64,000 bases of DNA from an uncultured Roseicyclus sp. (lineage in GTDB: Bacteria; Pseudomonadota; Alphaproteobacteria; Rhodobacterales; Rhodobacteraceae), in assembly GCA_947494975.1 (NCBI GenBank), contig CANLXA010000003.1:744001-808000 (forward strand). Direction: 5' to 3'. The notes beneath the pieces were generated by a model. That model made no database searches. It worked only from the letters and a program-made list of their open reading frames with translations, and was not told the DNA's origin. Position numbers and translations under genes: made by a program. Of this stretch, positions 17,978 to 28,845 are shown in pieces (position 1 is the first letter of the stretch; each line of letters starts with the position of its first letter).

Positions 17978-20665
17978 TCAGGCTCCTTTCAACACGTCTC
18001 TCGCGGCGGCAATCGCGGCCTCCGCCTGGCTGGGATCGGCCCCGCCGCCTTGCGCGAAATCGGGCCGCCCGCCGCCGCCCTTGCCACCCAGAACCGGGGT
18101 TGCCGCGCGTACCAGATCCACGGCGCTGATACGGCCTTTCAGATCATCCGTCACACCGGCGGCCACCGCCGCCTTGCCGCCCGTATCGGCGATCAACAGG
18201 ACCGCACCGGAGCCAAGGCGCGCCTTGTGCTCATCCACGATCCCGGCCAGATCCTTACCGGTCACGCCGCTCAGCGATTGCGCGTGAAACGCGATGCCGT
18301 TCACCTCGTCGGCCTCCGGCGCGCTCGCCCCGCCCGCCATGGCCAGTTCGCGGCGCAATTGCGCAACCTCATTTTCCAGCTTCTTGCGGTCGTCCTTGAG
18401 CGCCTTCACCCGCTCCAAAACCTCACCGGGCTGCGTGTTCAACTCCAGTGCCAGCGATCCCATCCGGTGATCCTGCGCGCTGAGATATTCGAACGCGGCG
18501 GGCCCGGTCAGCGCCTCGATCCGGCGCACACCGGCCGACGACGCGGAATCGCCAAGCGTGACGAACACGCCGATATCCCCCGTGCGCCGCACATGGGTGC
18601 CGCCGCACAATTCCAGCGAATAGGTATCGCCCGCCGTGCCCTTGCCGGACCCGTCGAGCGTGCCCATCGACACGACCCGCACCTCATCGCCGTATTTCTC
18701 GCCGAACAGGGCCTGCGCCCCCAGCCCGCGGGCATCGTCGGGCGTCATGATTCGCGTCTCCACCGGCGCATTTTGCCGGATGAACGCGTTCACCTCCGCC
18801 TCGATGCCCGCCAGTTCCTCAAGGCTCAGCGCCTTGCCGTGGGAGAAATCAAAGCGCAGCCGATCCGGCGCGTTCAGCGATCCGCGCTGCGCGACGTGAT
18901 CGCCAAGCGCGCGACGCAAGGCCTCGTGCAGCAAGTGCGTGGCCGAGTGGTTGGCGCAAATGGTCGTGCGGCGGCCGTGATCGACCTCCAGCCGAACCGC
19001 GTCGCCCACCTTCAGGGCACCGCGTTCCACCTCCATCTGGTGGGCCGAAAGGGCGCCACCGAATTTCTGCACATCACTGATCTGGCCCGCAAACCGCCCG
19101 TCCGGATCATCGTGGCCGCCCTCGATGCTGCGGACGAAGCCGTGATCGCCCACCTGCCCGCCGGCCTCGGCGTAGAACGGCGTCTGGTTGAAAACGACCC
19201 ACGCCGTGCCTCCATCCGCGGTCAGCTCAGGCAACTCCACGCCATCCGACACGATCGCAAGCACGACACCTTCCGCCGTCTCGGTATCGTAGCCCAGGAA
19301 CTCGGTCGCGCCGTGTGTCTCGGCCAAATCGAACCAGATCGTCGCATCGGCCTGGTCGCCGGACCCGGCCCAGGCCGCCCGCGCCTTGGCCTTCTGCTCT
19401 TCCATCGCGGTATCGAACGCGTCGGTATCGACTCCGCGCCCCTGTTCGCGCAGCGCGTCCTGCGTCAAGTCCAGCGGGAAGCCATAGGTATCGTAGAGCT
19501 TGAACGCCGTCGCTCCTGGCAAGTCGGAGCCGTCCGGCAGCTTGCCCAATTCCTCGTCAAGCAGCTTCAGGCCACGATCCAGCGTCTGACGGAACCGCTC
19601 TTCTTCCAGCTTCAGCGTCTCGGTGATCAACGCCTGCGCCTGTCCCAGCTCGGGGTAGGCCTGCCCCATCTGGCTGACAAGTGACGGGACCAGCCGATAC
19701 ATCAGCGGGTCCTTGGCACCCAACAGATGCGCATGGCGCATGGCGCGTCGCATGATCCGGCGCAGCACGTAGCCGCGCCCGTCATTGGATGGCATGACGC
19801 CATCGGCAATCAGGAAGGATGTCGAGCGCAGGTGATCCGCAATCACCCGGTGGTGCACGTTCTGGGTGCCGTCGATGTCGGTCGAAGACGCATTGGCCGA
19901 GGCCTCCATCAGCGCGCGCATCGTATCGGTGTCGTAATTGTCGTGGGAGCCCTGCAGCAACGCCCCGATCCGCTCCAGCCCCATACCGGTGTCGATGCTC
20001 TGCATATCCAGCGGCACCATGGAGCCGTCGGCGAATTGCTCGTTTTGCATGAACACGATGTTCCAGATTTCGATGAACCGGTCGCCATCCTCCTCCGGAC
20101 TGCCCGGAGGGCCACCCCAGATATGGTCGCCGTGGTCATAGAAGATTTCGGTGCACGGGCCACAGGGACCCGTCGGCCCCATCTGCCAGAAATTGTCGGA
20201 TGTCGCGATGCGGATGATCCGGTCCTCCGGGATGCCGACCTTTTTCCAGATCTCGAAGGCCTCATCGTCGGTGTGGTAAACGGTCGTCAGCAGCCGCGAT
20301 TTGTCGAGGCCGAAATCCCTCGTGATCAGCTCCCAGGCGAAGCGGATGGCGTCGTCCTTGAAATAGTCGCCGAAGCTGAAATTCCCCAGCATTTCAAAGA
20401 ATGTATGGTGCCGCGCCGTGTAGCCGACATTGTCCAGATCGTTGTGCTTGCCACCGGCGCGCACGCATTTCTGGCTGGTCGTCGCGCGCACATAATCGCG
20501 CCGCTCCACCCCGGTGAAGAGATTCTTGAACTGCACCATGCCCGAATTGACGAACATCAGCGTCGGGTCGTTGCGCGGGACGAGCGGGCTTGAGGCCACA
20601 ACTTCGTGGCCCTGCCGTGCGAAGTAATCGAGGAAGGTCGATCGGATGTCATTCAGACTGGTCAT
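17978..20665 (-). CDS. alaS: alanyl-tRNA synthetase
   Basis: This 895-residue enzyme charges tRNA-Ala. The N-terminal class II catalytic domain is recognisable ([19 protein letters not shown], then [17 protein letters not shown] and [16 protein letters not shown]). The editing domain has [13 protein letters not shown] (His-x3-His) and [15 protein letters not shown], and the C-terminal C-Ala domain ends in a glycine-rich [16 protein letters not shown] segment. Length and domain order are normal for the family. It is followed on the same strand by the DUF1330 gene. A separate AlaX editing protein lies about 8 kb away. Confidence 0.97.
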   Translation of the reverse strand: MTSLNDIRSTFLDYFARQGHEVVASSPLVPRNDPTLMFVNSGMVQFKNLFTGVERRDYVRATTSQKCVRAGGKHNDLDNVGYTARHHTFFEMLGNFSFGDYFKDDAIRFAWELITRDFGLDKSRLLTTVYHTDDEAFEIWKKVGIPEDRIIRIATSDNFWQMGPTGPCGPCTEIFYDHGDHIWGGPPGSPEEDGDRFIEIWNIVFMQNEQFADGSMVPLDMQSIDTGMGLERIGALLQGSHDNYDTDTMRALMEASANASSTDIDGTQNVHHRVIADHLRSTSFLIADGVMPSNDGRGYVLRRIMRRAMRHAHLLGAKDPLMYRLVPSLVSQMGQAYPELGQAQALITETLKLEEERFRQTLDRGLKLLDEELGKLPDGSDLPGATAFKLYDTYGFPLDLTQDALREQGRGVDTDAFDTAMEEQKAKARAAWAGSGDQADATIWFDLAETHGATEFLGYDTETAEGVVLAIVSDGVELPELTADGGTAWVVFNQTPFYAEAGGQVGDHGFVRSIEGGHDDPDGRFAGQISDVQKFGGALSAHQMEVERGALKVGDAVRLEVDHGRRTTICANHSATHLLHEALRRALGDHVAQRGSLNAPDRLRFDFSHGKALSLEELAGIEAEVNAFIRQNAPVETRIMTPDDARGLGAQALFGEKYGDEVRVVSMGTLDGSGKGTAGDTYSLELCGGTHVRRTGDIGVFVTLGDSASSAGVRRIEALTGPAAFEYLSAQDHRMGSLALELNTQPGEVLERVKALKDDRKKLENEVAQLRRELAMAGGASAPEADEVNGIAFHAQSLSGVTGKDLAGIVDEHKARLGSGAVLLIADTGGKAAVAAGVTDDLKGRISAVDLVRAATPVLGGKGGGGRPDFAQGGGADPSQAEAAIAAARDVLKGA

Positions 20666-20745
20666 CGGCGCGCGTCCATTGGTGGCGTATCAGTCTGTCG
20701 ATCTATCTTCGCCGGGGGGCGCTGTCCACAGGCGCGCGCCATAGA

Positions 20746-20771
20746 AAAGGGCGGCCCCGGGGCCGCCCTTT
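20746..20771 (-). terminator. recA terminator, perfect 26-base palindrome
   Basis: AAAGGGCGGCCCC followed directly by its reverse complement makes a very stable hairpin about 95 bases after the recA stop. On the minus strand the stem is followed by TTTTCT, so it can terminate recA transcripts. The symmetric A/T edges would also let it work on the other strand. Confidence 0.75.
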
Positions 20772-20865
20772 CTGCCCGTTCTGGGGCAAGACACTCTCGC
20801 GCTGCGTTCCTTCTGGTGCGCCCGCGGGTGCAGGATCGTTCTCCGCCGTCGCGGAGGGGGATGGG

Positions 20866-21936
20866 TCAGTCCTCGTCGAGGATATCCGCGTCGTCCTTGT
20901 TCATGTCGAAATCCAGGCCGTGGGCGGCACGGATCTTGTCTTCGATCTCATAGGCCGTTTCCGGGTTATCCCTCAGGAATTGCTTGGCATTCTCGCGGCC
21001 CTGCCCGATGCGTTCATCCCCGTAGGAGAACCACGAGCCGGATTTTTCCACGATCCCGGCCTTCACACCCATATCGACAAGTTCCCCCATCTTGGAGATG
21101 CCCTCGCCATACATGATGTCGAACTCCACCTGCTTGAACGGCGGCGCGACCTTGTTCTTCACAACCTTCACCCGTGTGGCGTTGCCAACCACCTCGTCGC
21201 GGTCCTTGATCGCACCGATGCGGCGGATATCGAGGCGCACGGAGGAGTAGAATTTCAGCGCATTGCCGCCCGTCGTCGTCTCGGGCGAGCCGAACATGAC
21301 GCCGATCTTCATCCGGATCTGGTTGATGAAGATCACCATGCAGCCCGAGCGGTTGATCGACCCGGTCAGCTTGCGCATCGCCTGGCTCATCAGGCGGGCA
21401 TGCACGCCCACGCTTGAATCGCCCATATCGCCTTCCAGTTCCGATTTCGGCGTCAGGGCCGCAACCGAATCGACGATCACCATGCTGACCGCGCCGGACC
21501 GCACCAGCGTATCCACGATCTCCAGCGCCTGTTCACCGGTATCGGGCTGCGAAATCAGCAGCTCATCCAGGTTGACTCCAAGCTTCTTGGCATATTGCGG
21601 ATCGAGCGCGTGCTCGGCGTCAACAAAGGCGCACACACCGCCCTTCTTCTGTTCCTCGGCCACCGCATGGAGCGTCAGCGTCGTCTTGCCGGAGCTTTCG
21701 GGCCCGTAAATCTCGATCACGCGGCCCTTGGGCAAACCGCCGATGCCAAGGGCGATATCCAGCCCGAGCGAGCCGGTGGAGGTCGACTCGATATCCGGAA
21801 TGACGTTCTCGCCCCCCAGCTTCATGATGGAGCCCTTGCCGAACTGACGTTCGATCTGGGCCAATGCGCTATCGAGGGCCTTTTGCTTGTCGGCCGATTT
21901 ACGGTCAGTCATGTCGAGAAGGTTCGCCGTTGCCAT
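20866..21936 (-). CDS. recA: recombinase RecA
   Basis: This 356-residue ATP-dependent strand-exchange protein is central to homologous recombination and the SOS response. The Walker A motif GPESSGKT is at residues 78-85. The N-terminal [19 protein letters not shown], the DNA-binding loops ([22 protein letters not shown]) and an acidic C-terminal tail are standard. A GTTC-N7-GTTC LexA box lies about 86 bases upstream of its ATG, indicating SOS control. A strong palindromic terminator follows it. Confidence 0.98.
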   Translation of the reverse strand: MATANLLDMTDRKSADKQKALDSALAQIERQFGKGSIMKLGGENVIPDIESTSTGSLGLDIALGIGGLPKGRVIEIYGPESSGKTTLTLHAVAEEQKKGGVCAFVDAEHALDPQYAKKLGVNLDELLISQPDTGEQALEIVDTLVRSGAVSMVIVDSVAALTPKSELEGDMGDSSVGVHARLMSQAMRKLTGSINRSGCMVIFINQIRMKIGVMFGSPETTTGGNALKFYSSVRLDIRRIGAIKDRDEVVGNATRVKVVKNKVAPPFKQVEFDIMYGEGISKMGELVDMGVKAGIVEKSGSWFSYGDERIGQGRENAKQFLRDNPETAYEIEDKIRAAHGLDFDMNKDDADILDED

Positions 21937-22021
21937 GGATTTGGATCCTTATGTCATGCCGCGGGGCGTGGCGGCAATGGGTCCGGTTTCGTGCGGTTGG
22001 CGCGCGATCCGGGTTGCTCTT

Positions 22022-22036
22022 GTTCACCTCTTGTTC
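22022..22036 (-). promoter_or_regulatory. recA: LexA/SOS box of recA
   Basis: GTTCACCTCTTGTTC matches the alphaproteobacterial LexA operator GTTC-N7-GTTC exactly. It lies about 86 bases before recA and is shared upstream with the divergent sulfotransferase-like gene about 120 bases away. The direct-repeat form is a good marker of the class. Confidence 0.85.
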
Positions 22037-22111
22037 GCAAACCCGATAACAAACAAAACGAGAACAATTCAAGGAAAAACTTCCTACGTTGTGATCTTTT
22101 GCACCGTGCGG

Positions 22112-22126
22112 TTAACAATCGGTTAC
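22112..22126. promoter_or_regulatory. TTAA-N7-TTAC, near match to a CtrA site
   Basis: TTAACAATCGGTTAC lies about 30 bases before the sulfotransferase-like gene. It differs from the CtrA site TTAA-N7-TTAAC in the last half. A chance match is possible, and a similar one lies at 42657. Confidence 0.3.
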
Positions 22127-22155
22127 GCTGGTGGAAAAGAATTGAAGGGATAGGG

Positions 22156-22761
22156 ATGCTGGTCTTCTGGAAGGCGCGCCTGGTGGTGCTGGCAGTGCCC
22201 AAGACGGGAACGACCGCGCTGGAACAGGCGCTTTTACCCTATGCCGATGCCGCAATCCTCAACCCGCCGGCGCAAAAACACTGTAATCTGCGGCGCTATC
22301 GCAACGAGTTGCAGGCGTTCTTCGAACAGCGCGGCAGCCGCCAGCTGGACCTGATGGCGGTGGTGCGGGAGCCGGTCAGCTGGCTTTCAAGCTGGTATCG
22401 CTACCGCGCCCGGGAGGAGATTCGCGGCACACCGAACTCCACCGCCGATCTCAGCTTCGATGATTTCGTGGAGGCCTGGCTGAGGGACCACCCGCCCGAA
22501 TTCGCCCGTGTCGGGCGGCAATCCCGCTTCGTGGCCGATGAACATGGCCAATGCGGGATCGATCACCTGTTTCGCCACGATCGCCTTGATCAGGCGGTCG
22601 GGTTCCTGGAAGATCGGATTCGGATTTCGCTGGAATTGAGGCGCAGCAACGTCTCGCCGGCGCTAGATGTCGGGCTGAGCGACCCGATGGCCGCGCGCCT
22701 GCGGGCCGAGGCGCCGGAGGACTTCGCCCTGTGGTCCGACGTGGTGGCGCTCCGCTCGTGA
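22156..22761 (+). CDS. sulfotransferase-fold protein
   Basis: This 201-residue protein starts VFWKARLVVLAVPKTGTTAL; the PKTGTT segment is the PAPS 5'-phosphosulfate loop of sulfotransferases. VVREPVSWLSSWYRYRAREE looks like the 3'-phosphate-binding stretch with its Arg and Ser. It would transfer sulfate from PAPS, but it is shorter than usual and the acceptor-binding half is compact. The ATG is preceded by GAAGGGATAGGG. It is divergent from recA and ends six bases before the convergent cckA gene. The acceptor is unknown. Confidence 0.7.
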   Translation: MLVFWKARLVVLAVPKTGTTALEQALLPYADAAILNPPAQKHCNLRRYRNELQAFFEQRGSRQLDLMAVVREPVSWLSSWYRYRAREEIRGTPNSTADLSFDDFVEAWLRDHPPEFARVGRQSRFVADEHGQCGIDHLFRHDRLDQAVGFLEDRIRISLELRRSNVSPALDVGLSDPMAARLRAEAPEDFALWSDVVALRS

Positions 22762-22766
22762 CGCGT

Positions 22767-25085
22767 TCAATGGAGTTGCTTGCGCACGGTTTCCGTCAGA
22801 TCGGTGAGTGAAAACGGCTTTGGCAGGAACACCGATCCCGGCACACCGATCGAGCCGTCATCAAGGGCGCTCTCCGCATAGCCCGAGACGAAAACAACCT
22901 TGGTGTCGGGTCGCTCCTTCAACGCCTCGCGCACCCAGGACGGCCCGTCCATGCCCGGCATGACCACATCCGTCACGAACAGATCGATGGCCAGATCGGC
23001 ATCCGACAACGTCTCCAGCGCCTCTTCGGCACTGCCCGCTTCGATCACCGAATAGCCCCGCAATCGCAGCGCGCGGGAGGCGAAGGCCCGCACCGGCGCT
23101 TCATCCTCGACAAGCAAGACCACGCCGGGGGTCCGATTATTCACCGACGGGTCATCCTCTTCGATCACCTCTGCATCGGCGATCTGCGCCGCCGGATCGG
23201 TGACGGCTCCCTCGTGCGCGGGGATATAGATGGTAAACGTCGTCCCCGCGCCCACAACGCTGTCGACGAAGATGTAGCCGCCGGTCTGCTTGACGATCCC
23301 GTAGGCCATCGACAGGCCAAGCCCCGTTCCTTCGCCGGTCCGCTTGGTGGTGAAGAACGGCTCGAAAATCCGGTTCACCTTGTCGGGCGGGATGCCGTGG
23401 CCGTGGTCCCGCACCCGGATCGTGACGTAGGAGCCTTGCGGCACGACGGCCTGATCCCGGTGCATCGGCTCGGACAACTCGACCATCCGCGTCTCGACGC
23501 GCACCTCGCCGCCATCGGCCATTGCGTCGCGGGCGTTGACCACAAGATTCATGATCACCTGATCCAGCTGCCTGCGGTCGGCCCGGATCGGCAGAAGGTC
23601 GGGATCGTTCGACAGCGTCAGGGTGATCCGCTCCCCCACCAGGCGGTTGAGAAGATGCGTCAATTCCCCGATGGAATCCCGAAGATCCAGCACCTCGGGC
23701 TCCAGCGTCTGCTTGCGGGAAAACGCCAGAAGCTGCCCCACAAGGCTCGCCGCCCGGTTGGCGTTCTGGTTGATCTGAACCAGATCCGAGAAGTCCGGAT
23801 CCCCTTGATCGTGGCGCAGCAGGAGCAGGTCACAATGACCAGTAATCGCCGTAAGCAGGTTATTGAAATCGTGCGCAACTCCGCCCGCAAGCTCCCCGAT
23901 GGCCTGCATCTTCTGGCTCTGCACGAATTGCAGCTCAAGCGTTTTCAGCTCGGTCGCATCATGAAGAACCGCCAGCAGGGATGGGCCGGTGCCATCCACG
24001 ATGCGGCTAAGCGAGATCTGCAGGAAGGTGTCATCCTTGCGGTGCTTGGCCCGCGCCACTTCCGGGCGGTTCGGCACCCGTTCGGCCAGCGTATCGCCCA
24101 CCCAATCGTTGACCGGACGGCCCAGGTTTTCGACGAATTGCGACAACGGCCCCGTTGCGCCCTCCTCTATGCCCAGAAGGCCCTGCGCGTGGTGGTTCGA
24201 GGCCAGGATCTGCCCGTCCCCGCCGATATGCAGCAGCGCCACCGGCAGGGATTCAAACGCCCGGGCCGCCACCGATGCCGCAGGCGGCTCGGCCAGGCCC
24301 GGCACGGCATAGACTTCACGACGGCCATCCTTGGCCGCCACCACGATCGGGATCACCTCGATCGCGCCATTCGCCCCCACAAGGCTTGACCTGCGCCCGG
24401 CCACAAGCGGTTGATCCGGAAAGACATCTTCCAACGTCGTCGCGCGCCGCCCCAGAACATCGCGCATCGCTGCGTTCATCGACAACACGGTATCGTTGTG
24501 GCTGACGACCATCATCGGCAGGCCAATCCATTCGCCATGGCGCGTCTGCCCGTCGGCCATGTCATCGAGCCGCCAGATCACGCCACCGCGCATCCGGTGC
24601 GCGGCCAGGCGCACGGTGCCCCGGGGTGTCACGATGATTTCATGCGCCGAGGGGCGGCGGCCCATCGCCGTTTCGTGGCGGAAGACCACGGCCGCCGCAT
24701 TCGGCAACACCCCGGCCACGGCGCGCGCCATCGGCAGGCCGATCCGCTGACCGAACCGGCGCTCCGCCGCTGCATTCTGAAGGACAATGGCCCCATCCTC
24801 GTCGGTGCAGAAGCACGGCGCGGGGTCATGTTCGATCAGGGAAAACGCGGCCTGAAACGTGTTGCGCGTGCGCCAGACGCGATAGATATCGCGTATCGCC
24901 ACCAGCGCCGCGGCCGCAAGGCATCCGCCCGTTGCCGCCGTCAGGCCAAATCGCAGTTCGGGCCCCGGCGCCAGAAGCGCGGCTCCGCCCGCAACGATCC
25001 CAAGGACCAGAAGGACGACGGGCTGCACGAATGGTCGGATCCCGCGCATATCGCCAAAGCCCCTATGGGTCGCTTCGTCACTCAC
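22767..25085 (-). CDS. cckA: CckA hybrid histidine kinase
   Basis: This 772-residue hybrid kinase feeds phosphate through ChpT to CtrA, the cell-cycle/motility regulator of alphaproteobacteria. Two hydrophobic segments lie at about residues 21-40 and 46-63, followed by PAS-like sensor regions. The phospho-acceptor is His405 in [20 protein letters not shown]. The ATPase part has N-box [10 protein letters not shown] and [20 protein letters not shown]. The receiver domain has Asp706 in [12 protein letters not shown] and Lys at LPKPF. Domain order and motifs match CckA. A TTAA-N7-TTAAC site lies about 80 bases upstream, which suggests CtrA feedback on its own kinase. Confidence 0.93.
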   Translation of the reverse strand: MSDEATHRGFGDMRGIRPFVQPVVLLVLGIVAGGAALLAPGPELRFGLTAATGGCLAAAALVAIRDIYRVWRTRNTFQAAFSLIEHDPAPCFCTDEDGAIVLQNAAAERRFGQRIGLPMARAVAGVLPNAAAVVFRHETAMGRRPSAHEIIVTPRGTVRLAAHRMRGGVIWRLDDMADGQTRHGEWIGLPMMVVSHNDTVLSMNAAMRDVLGRRATTLEDVFPDQPLVAGRRSSLVGANGAIEVIPIVVAAKDGRREVYAVPGLAEPPAASVAARAFESLPVALLHIGGDGQILASNHHAQGLLGIEEGATGPLSQFVENLGRPVNDWVGDTLAERVPNRPEVARAKHRKDDTFLQISLSRIVDGTGPSLLAVLHDATELKTLELQFVQSQKMQAIGELAGGVAHDFNNLLTAITGHCDLLLLRHDQGDPDFSDLVQINQNANRAASLVGQLLAFSRKQTLEPEVLDLRDSIGELTHLLNRLVGERITLTLSNDPDLLPIRADRRQLDQVIMNLVVNARDAMADGGEVRVETRMVELSEPMHRDQAVVPQGSYVTIRVRDHGHGIPPDKVNRIFEPFFTTKRTGEGTGLGLSMAYGIVKQTGGYIFVDSVVGAGTTFTIYIPAHEGAVTDPAAQIADAEVIEEDDPSVNNRTPGVVLLVEDEAPVRAFASRALRLRGYSVIEAGSAEEALETLSDADLAIDLFVTDVVMPGMDGPSWVREALKERPDTKVVFVSGYAESALDDGSIGVPGSVFLPKPFSLTDLTETVRKQLH

Positions 25086-25164
25086 GCCGTCTTTCGCCTC
25101 CCTGCCATCGGCGGCACCGCCATTCTGCGGCCCGGTCCTTACATCCTGTCGTCCGAGAAATAGG

Positions 25165-25179
25165 TTAAATTAACCTTAA
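25165..25179 (-). promoter_or_regulatory. cckA: CtrA-like box upstream of cckA
   Basis: On the minus strand TTAAGGTTAATTTAACC contains TTAA-N7-TTAAC, the consensus CtrA box, and the plus strand reads TTAA-N7-TTAA. The core is also an imperfect palindrome (GGTTAA-A-TTAACC). It sits about 80 bases from the cckA ATG, where a CtrA site could set transcription. Confidence 0.6.
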
Positions 25180-25211
25180 GACTGACTCATTAATCATCCG
25201 GTGGCCAGTCT

Positions 25212-26366
25212 TCAGCGCCGCGACATCTCGCAGGTATAGAAGCCATCTGAGGCGCTGAGCGGCGTGTCGAGGTGTTGCGCATCCACCTGCCAGTCCGGAT
25301 GGCGTGCGACAAAGGCCGCGATGCGCGCCTCGTTCTCCACCTCGAACAGCGAGCAGGTCATGTAGATGAGCCGCCCGCCCGGCCCCACCAGCGCGGCCGC
25401 GGCATCCAGGATCTGATCCTGAGTTGTCGTCAGCCGATCCAGATCCCCGGGCGTCAACCGCCATTTCGCCTCCGGATCGCGCCGCCACGTGCCGCTTCCG
25501 GAGCACGGCACATCGGTCAGAACGACGCTGTAATCATCGCGCAGCATGTCGGTTTTCGCTTGGTTAATCTGCACCCCCGCCCGCGCGGCCCTAGGTGCCA
25601 GATCGGCCATGCGCCCGGGAAACGCATCATGCGCCGTGATCTCGGCCCCGGTCCGATCGGCAATGGCGAGGCTCTTGCCGCCGCCGCCCGCGCAGTAATC
25701 CAGAATGCGCCCGACCTGGGGCCAGTCAAGGCGCAAGATTGCGTGTTGAACCGACAGATCCTGCAACTCGACAAGACCCGTCAGATAGGCCTCCGATTGT
25801 CGAATTCTCCGCGCGTTTTCCGTGGCTTCAAGGGCGAGCTTCACGTGCGGATGCGGGCGCGTCACGATGCCGTCCTTGGCCAAACTGACACATGCCGCCT
25901 CCCGCGTGCCGCGCCGAAGGTTAACGCGCAGCCACACTGGCGCCCGGTGGGTGAAGCCCTCGAACAGCCGGACTGGATCGCCCGGCGCGCGGACGGCCAG
26001 CATCGGCCGCACCCAATCCGGGATATCGCGCGCCGCATCGGGCTCCAGGATCGGATGCGCCGCCTCCTCGACGGTCAGCCGAGCCGGGCCGTGCCCCGCG
26101 CCGCTGAACAGGTCGGCCACATCCATGCCGCTCAGCCGCGCCAACCCAAGCACCAGGCCCCGTCCGTCCGCCGCGCCGCCCGCCGCTTCACACGAGCCCT
26201 TCCGGCGCAGCACATCGAACACGTGGTCGCGCACCCCGGCGCGGTCCTTGGACCCCGCATAACGCGCGCCCCGCGCCCATCGCGTCAGCGCTTGTTCAAT
26301 GGGTAAACCATCTCGCCAGGCGTCAAGCACCTCTATCACGGCAGCCAGGCGCGCCGCCGGTGTCAT
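25212..26366 (-). CDS. RsmB/NOP-family rRNA cytosine methyltransferase
   Basis: This 384-residue SAM-dependent RNA methyltransferase resembles the 16S rRNA m5C967 enzyme RsmB. Motifs are ILDYCAGGGGKSLA (SAM binding), DVPCSGSGTWRRDPEAKW and MTCSLFEVENEARI, which carry the two conserved catalytic cysteines (PCSGSG and TCS). The N-terminal region of about 130 residues is shorter than and diverged from the full NusB-like domain of E. coli RsmB, so the target base is uncertain. It follows guaB by 36 bases on the same strand, likely cotranscribed. Confidence 0.88.
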   Translation of the reverse strand: MTPAARLAAVIEVLDAWRDGLPIEQALTRWARGARYAGSKDRAGVRDHVFDVLRRKGSCEAAGGAADGRGLVLGLARLSGMDVADLFSGAGHGPARLTVEEAAHPILEPDAARDIPDWVRPMLAVRAPGDPVRLFEGFTHRAPVWLRVNLRRGTREAACVSLAKDGIVTRPHPHVKLALEATENARRIRQSEAYLTGLVELQDLSVQHAILRLDWPQVGRILDYCAGGGGKSLAIADRTGAEITAHDAFPGRMADLAPRAARAGVQINQAKTDMLRDDYSVVLTDVPCSGSGTWRRDPEAKWRLTPGDLDRLTTTQDQILDAAAALVGPGGRLIYMTCSLFEVENEARIAAFVARHPDWQVDAQHLDTPLSASDGFYTCEMSRR

Positions 26367-26402
26367 CGGCTGAAATTACATGAAAAACCCGCCATAACCT
26401 AC

Positions 26403-27926
<1,524 letters not shown>

Positions 27927-27962
27927 CTAAATCTTGTGGGTAGACGCGGCGCAGCCGGGCGC

Positions 27963-28664
27963 TCAGCCGCGGAAGCCCGTCGCCACCACGAACTTCTCCG
28001 ACGAATCCGCGCGCGACGCGCCCGGCTTCACATTGGCCACCTTCTTGAACCGCTGCTTCAACAGCGCCTGCAAGCCGCCCTCGGCGCCGCCCGCCAGAAC
28101 CTTCGCCACGAATGTCCCGCCGGGCTCCAGCACATCAAAGGCCAGTTCCGCCGCCGCCTCGCACAACGCCATGATCCGCATGTGATCCGTCTTCTTGTGT
28201 CCTGAGGCCGAGGCCGCCATGTCACTCATCACCACGTCGGCCGGGCCGCCCAGCCAGGCCTTCACCTTGTCGTCCGCACCATCTTCCATGAAATCAAGCT
28301 GATGCAACTCGCATCCGGCAATCGGCTCCATCTCCTGCAGATCCAGCCCGATCACGCGGCCCACGGCCTTGCCGCCCTTCTCGCCCAGCGCATTGACGCG
28401 CTGCACCGCCACCTGGCACCAGCCGCCCGGCGCACAGCCCAGATCGACCACCCGCGCCCCCGGCACAAGAAACCGGTACTTGTCGTCCAGGTCGATGATC
28501 TTGAACGCCGCCCGCCCGCGATAGCCCTCGCGCTTGGCCCGCGCCACGTAGGGGTCGTTCAACTGCCGCTCCAGCCACAGGGTGGAGCTCAGCTTGCGCC
28601 CCCGCGCGGTCTTCACCTTGACCTTCAGGTCCCGCTGGCCGCGTCCGCTTGTATTCTTGACCAT
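27963..28664 (-). CDS. rlmE: 23S rRNA (uridine-2'-O)-methyltransferase RlmE (FtsJ)
   Basis: This 233-residue SAM-dependent enzyme methylates the 2'-O of U2552 in the ribosomal A loop. [32 protein letters not shown] (motif I), [17 protein letters not shown] with its Asp, and [11 protein letters not shown] with its Lys are characteristic of FtsJ/RlmE. The first 25 residues are basic and may contact rRNA. The ATG of MVKNTSG was chosen over an upstream in-frame TTG. It is preceded by the ppx gene, and its upstream region contains a dispersed repeat and a perfect hairpin. Confidence 0.95.
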   Translation of the reverse strand: MVKNTSGRGQRDLKVKVKTARGRKLSSTLWLERQLNDPYVARAKREGYRGRAAFKIIDLDDKYRFLVPGARVVDLGCAPGGWCQVAVQRVNALGEKGGKAVGRVIGLDLQEMEPIAGCELHQLDFMEDGADDKVKAWLGGPADVVMSDMAASASGHKKTDHMRIMALCEAAAELAFDVLEPGGTFVAKVLAGGAEGGLQALLKQRFKKVANVKPGASRADSSEKFVVATGFRG

Positions 28665-28690
28665 CTCAACGCCCAATCGGGGCCCAGACG

Positions 28691-28733
28691 CCCCGTTTCA
28701 TCTTGGCCGAAAACCTCCCGCCGGAGGCTCCCC
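28691..28733 (-). repeat. dispersed intergenic repeat, copy B
   Basis: Read on the minus strand, GAGCCTCCGGCGGGAGG is followed by TTTTCGGCCAAGATGAAACG. It shares its hairpin half and the GCCAAGATGAA core with a copy at 62330 and the core with a copy at 49404. It lies between ppx and rlmE. The CCTCC/GGAGG hairpin and following T-run also make it terminator-like in the ppx direction. Confidence 0.6.
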
Positions 28734-28790
28734 AACCGCCCAATTCTCCCCGACAGGTGCAACCTGCACGAGCCATTCGCAACACGCCCC

Positions 28791-28814
28791 GCAAATTTTC
28801 GTCAGAAAATTTGC
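28791..28814 (-). other. perfect 10-bp hairpin after ppx
   Basis: GCAAATTTTC and GAAAATTTGC, separated by GTCA, form a 10-bp stem 32 bases after the ppx stop. It is AT-rich compared with the surrounding DNA and stands out. It could be a transcription terminator or a processing site, and may be a repeated palindrome. Confidence 0.5.
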
Positions 28815-28845
28815 CCCCGGCGATGCCGAAGGCAGTGCAATCGCG

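Noticed and set aside
12143-19684. Very long plus-strand open frames, some over 600 codons
   Set aside because: They lie opposite well-supported minus-strand genes (cysK, trgB, photolyase, alaS) and show arginine-rich, low-complexity composition typical of antisense frames in high-GC DNA.
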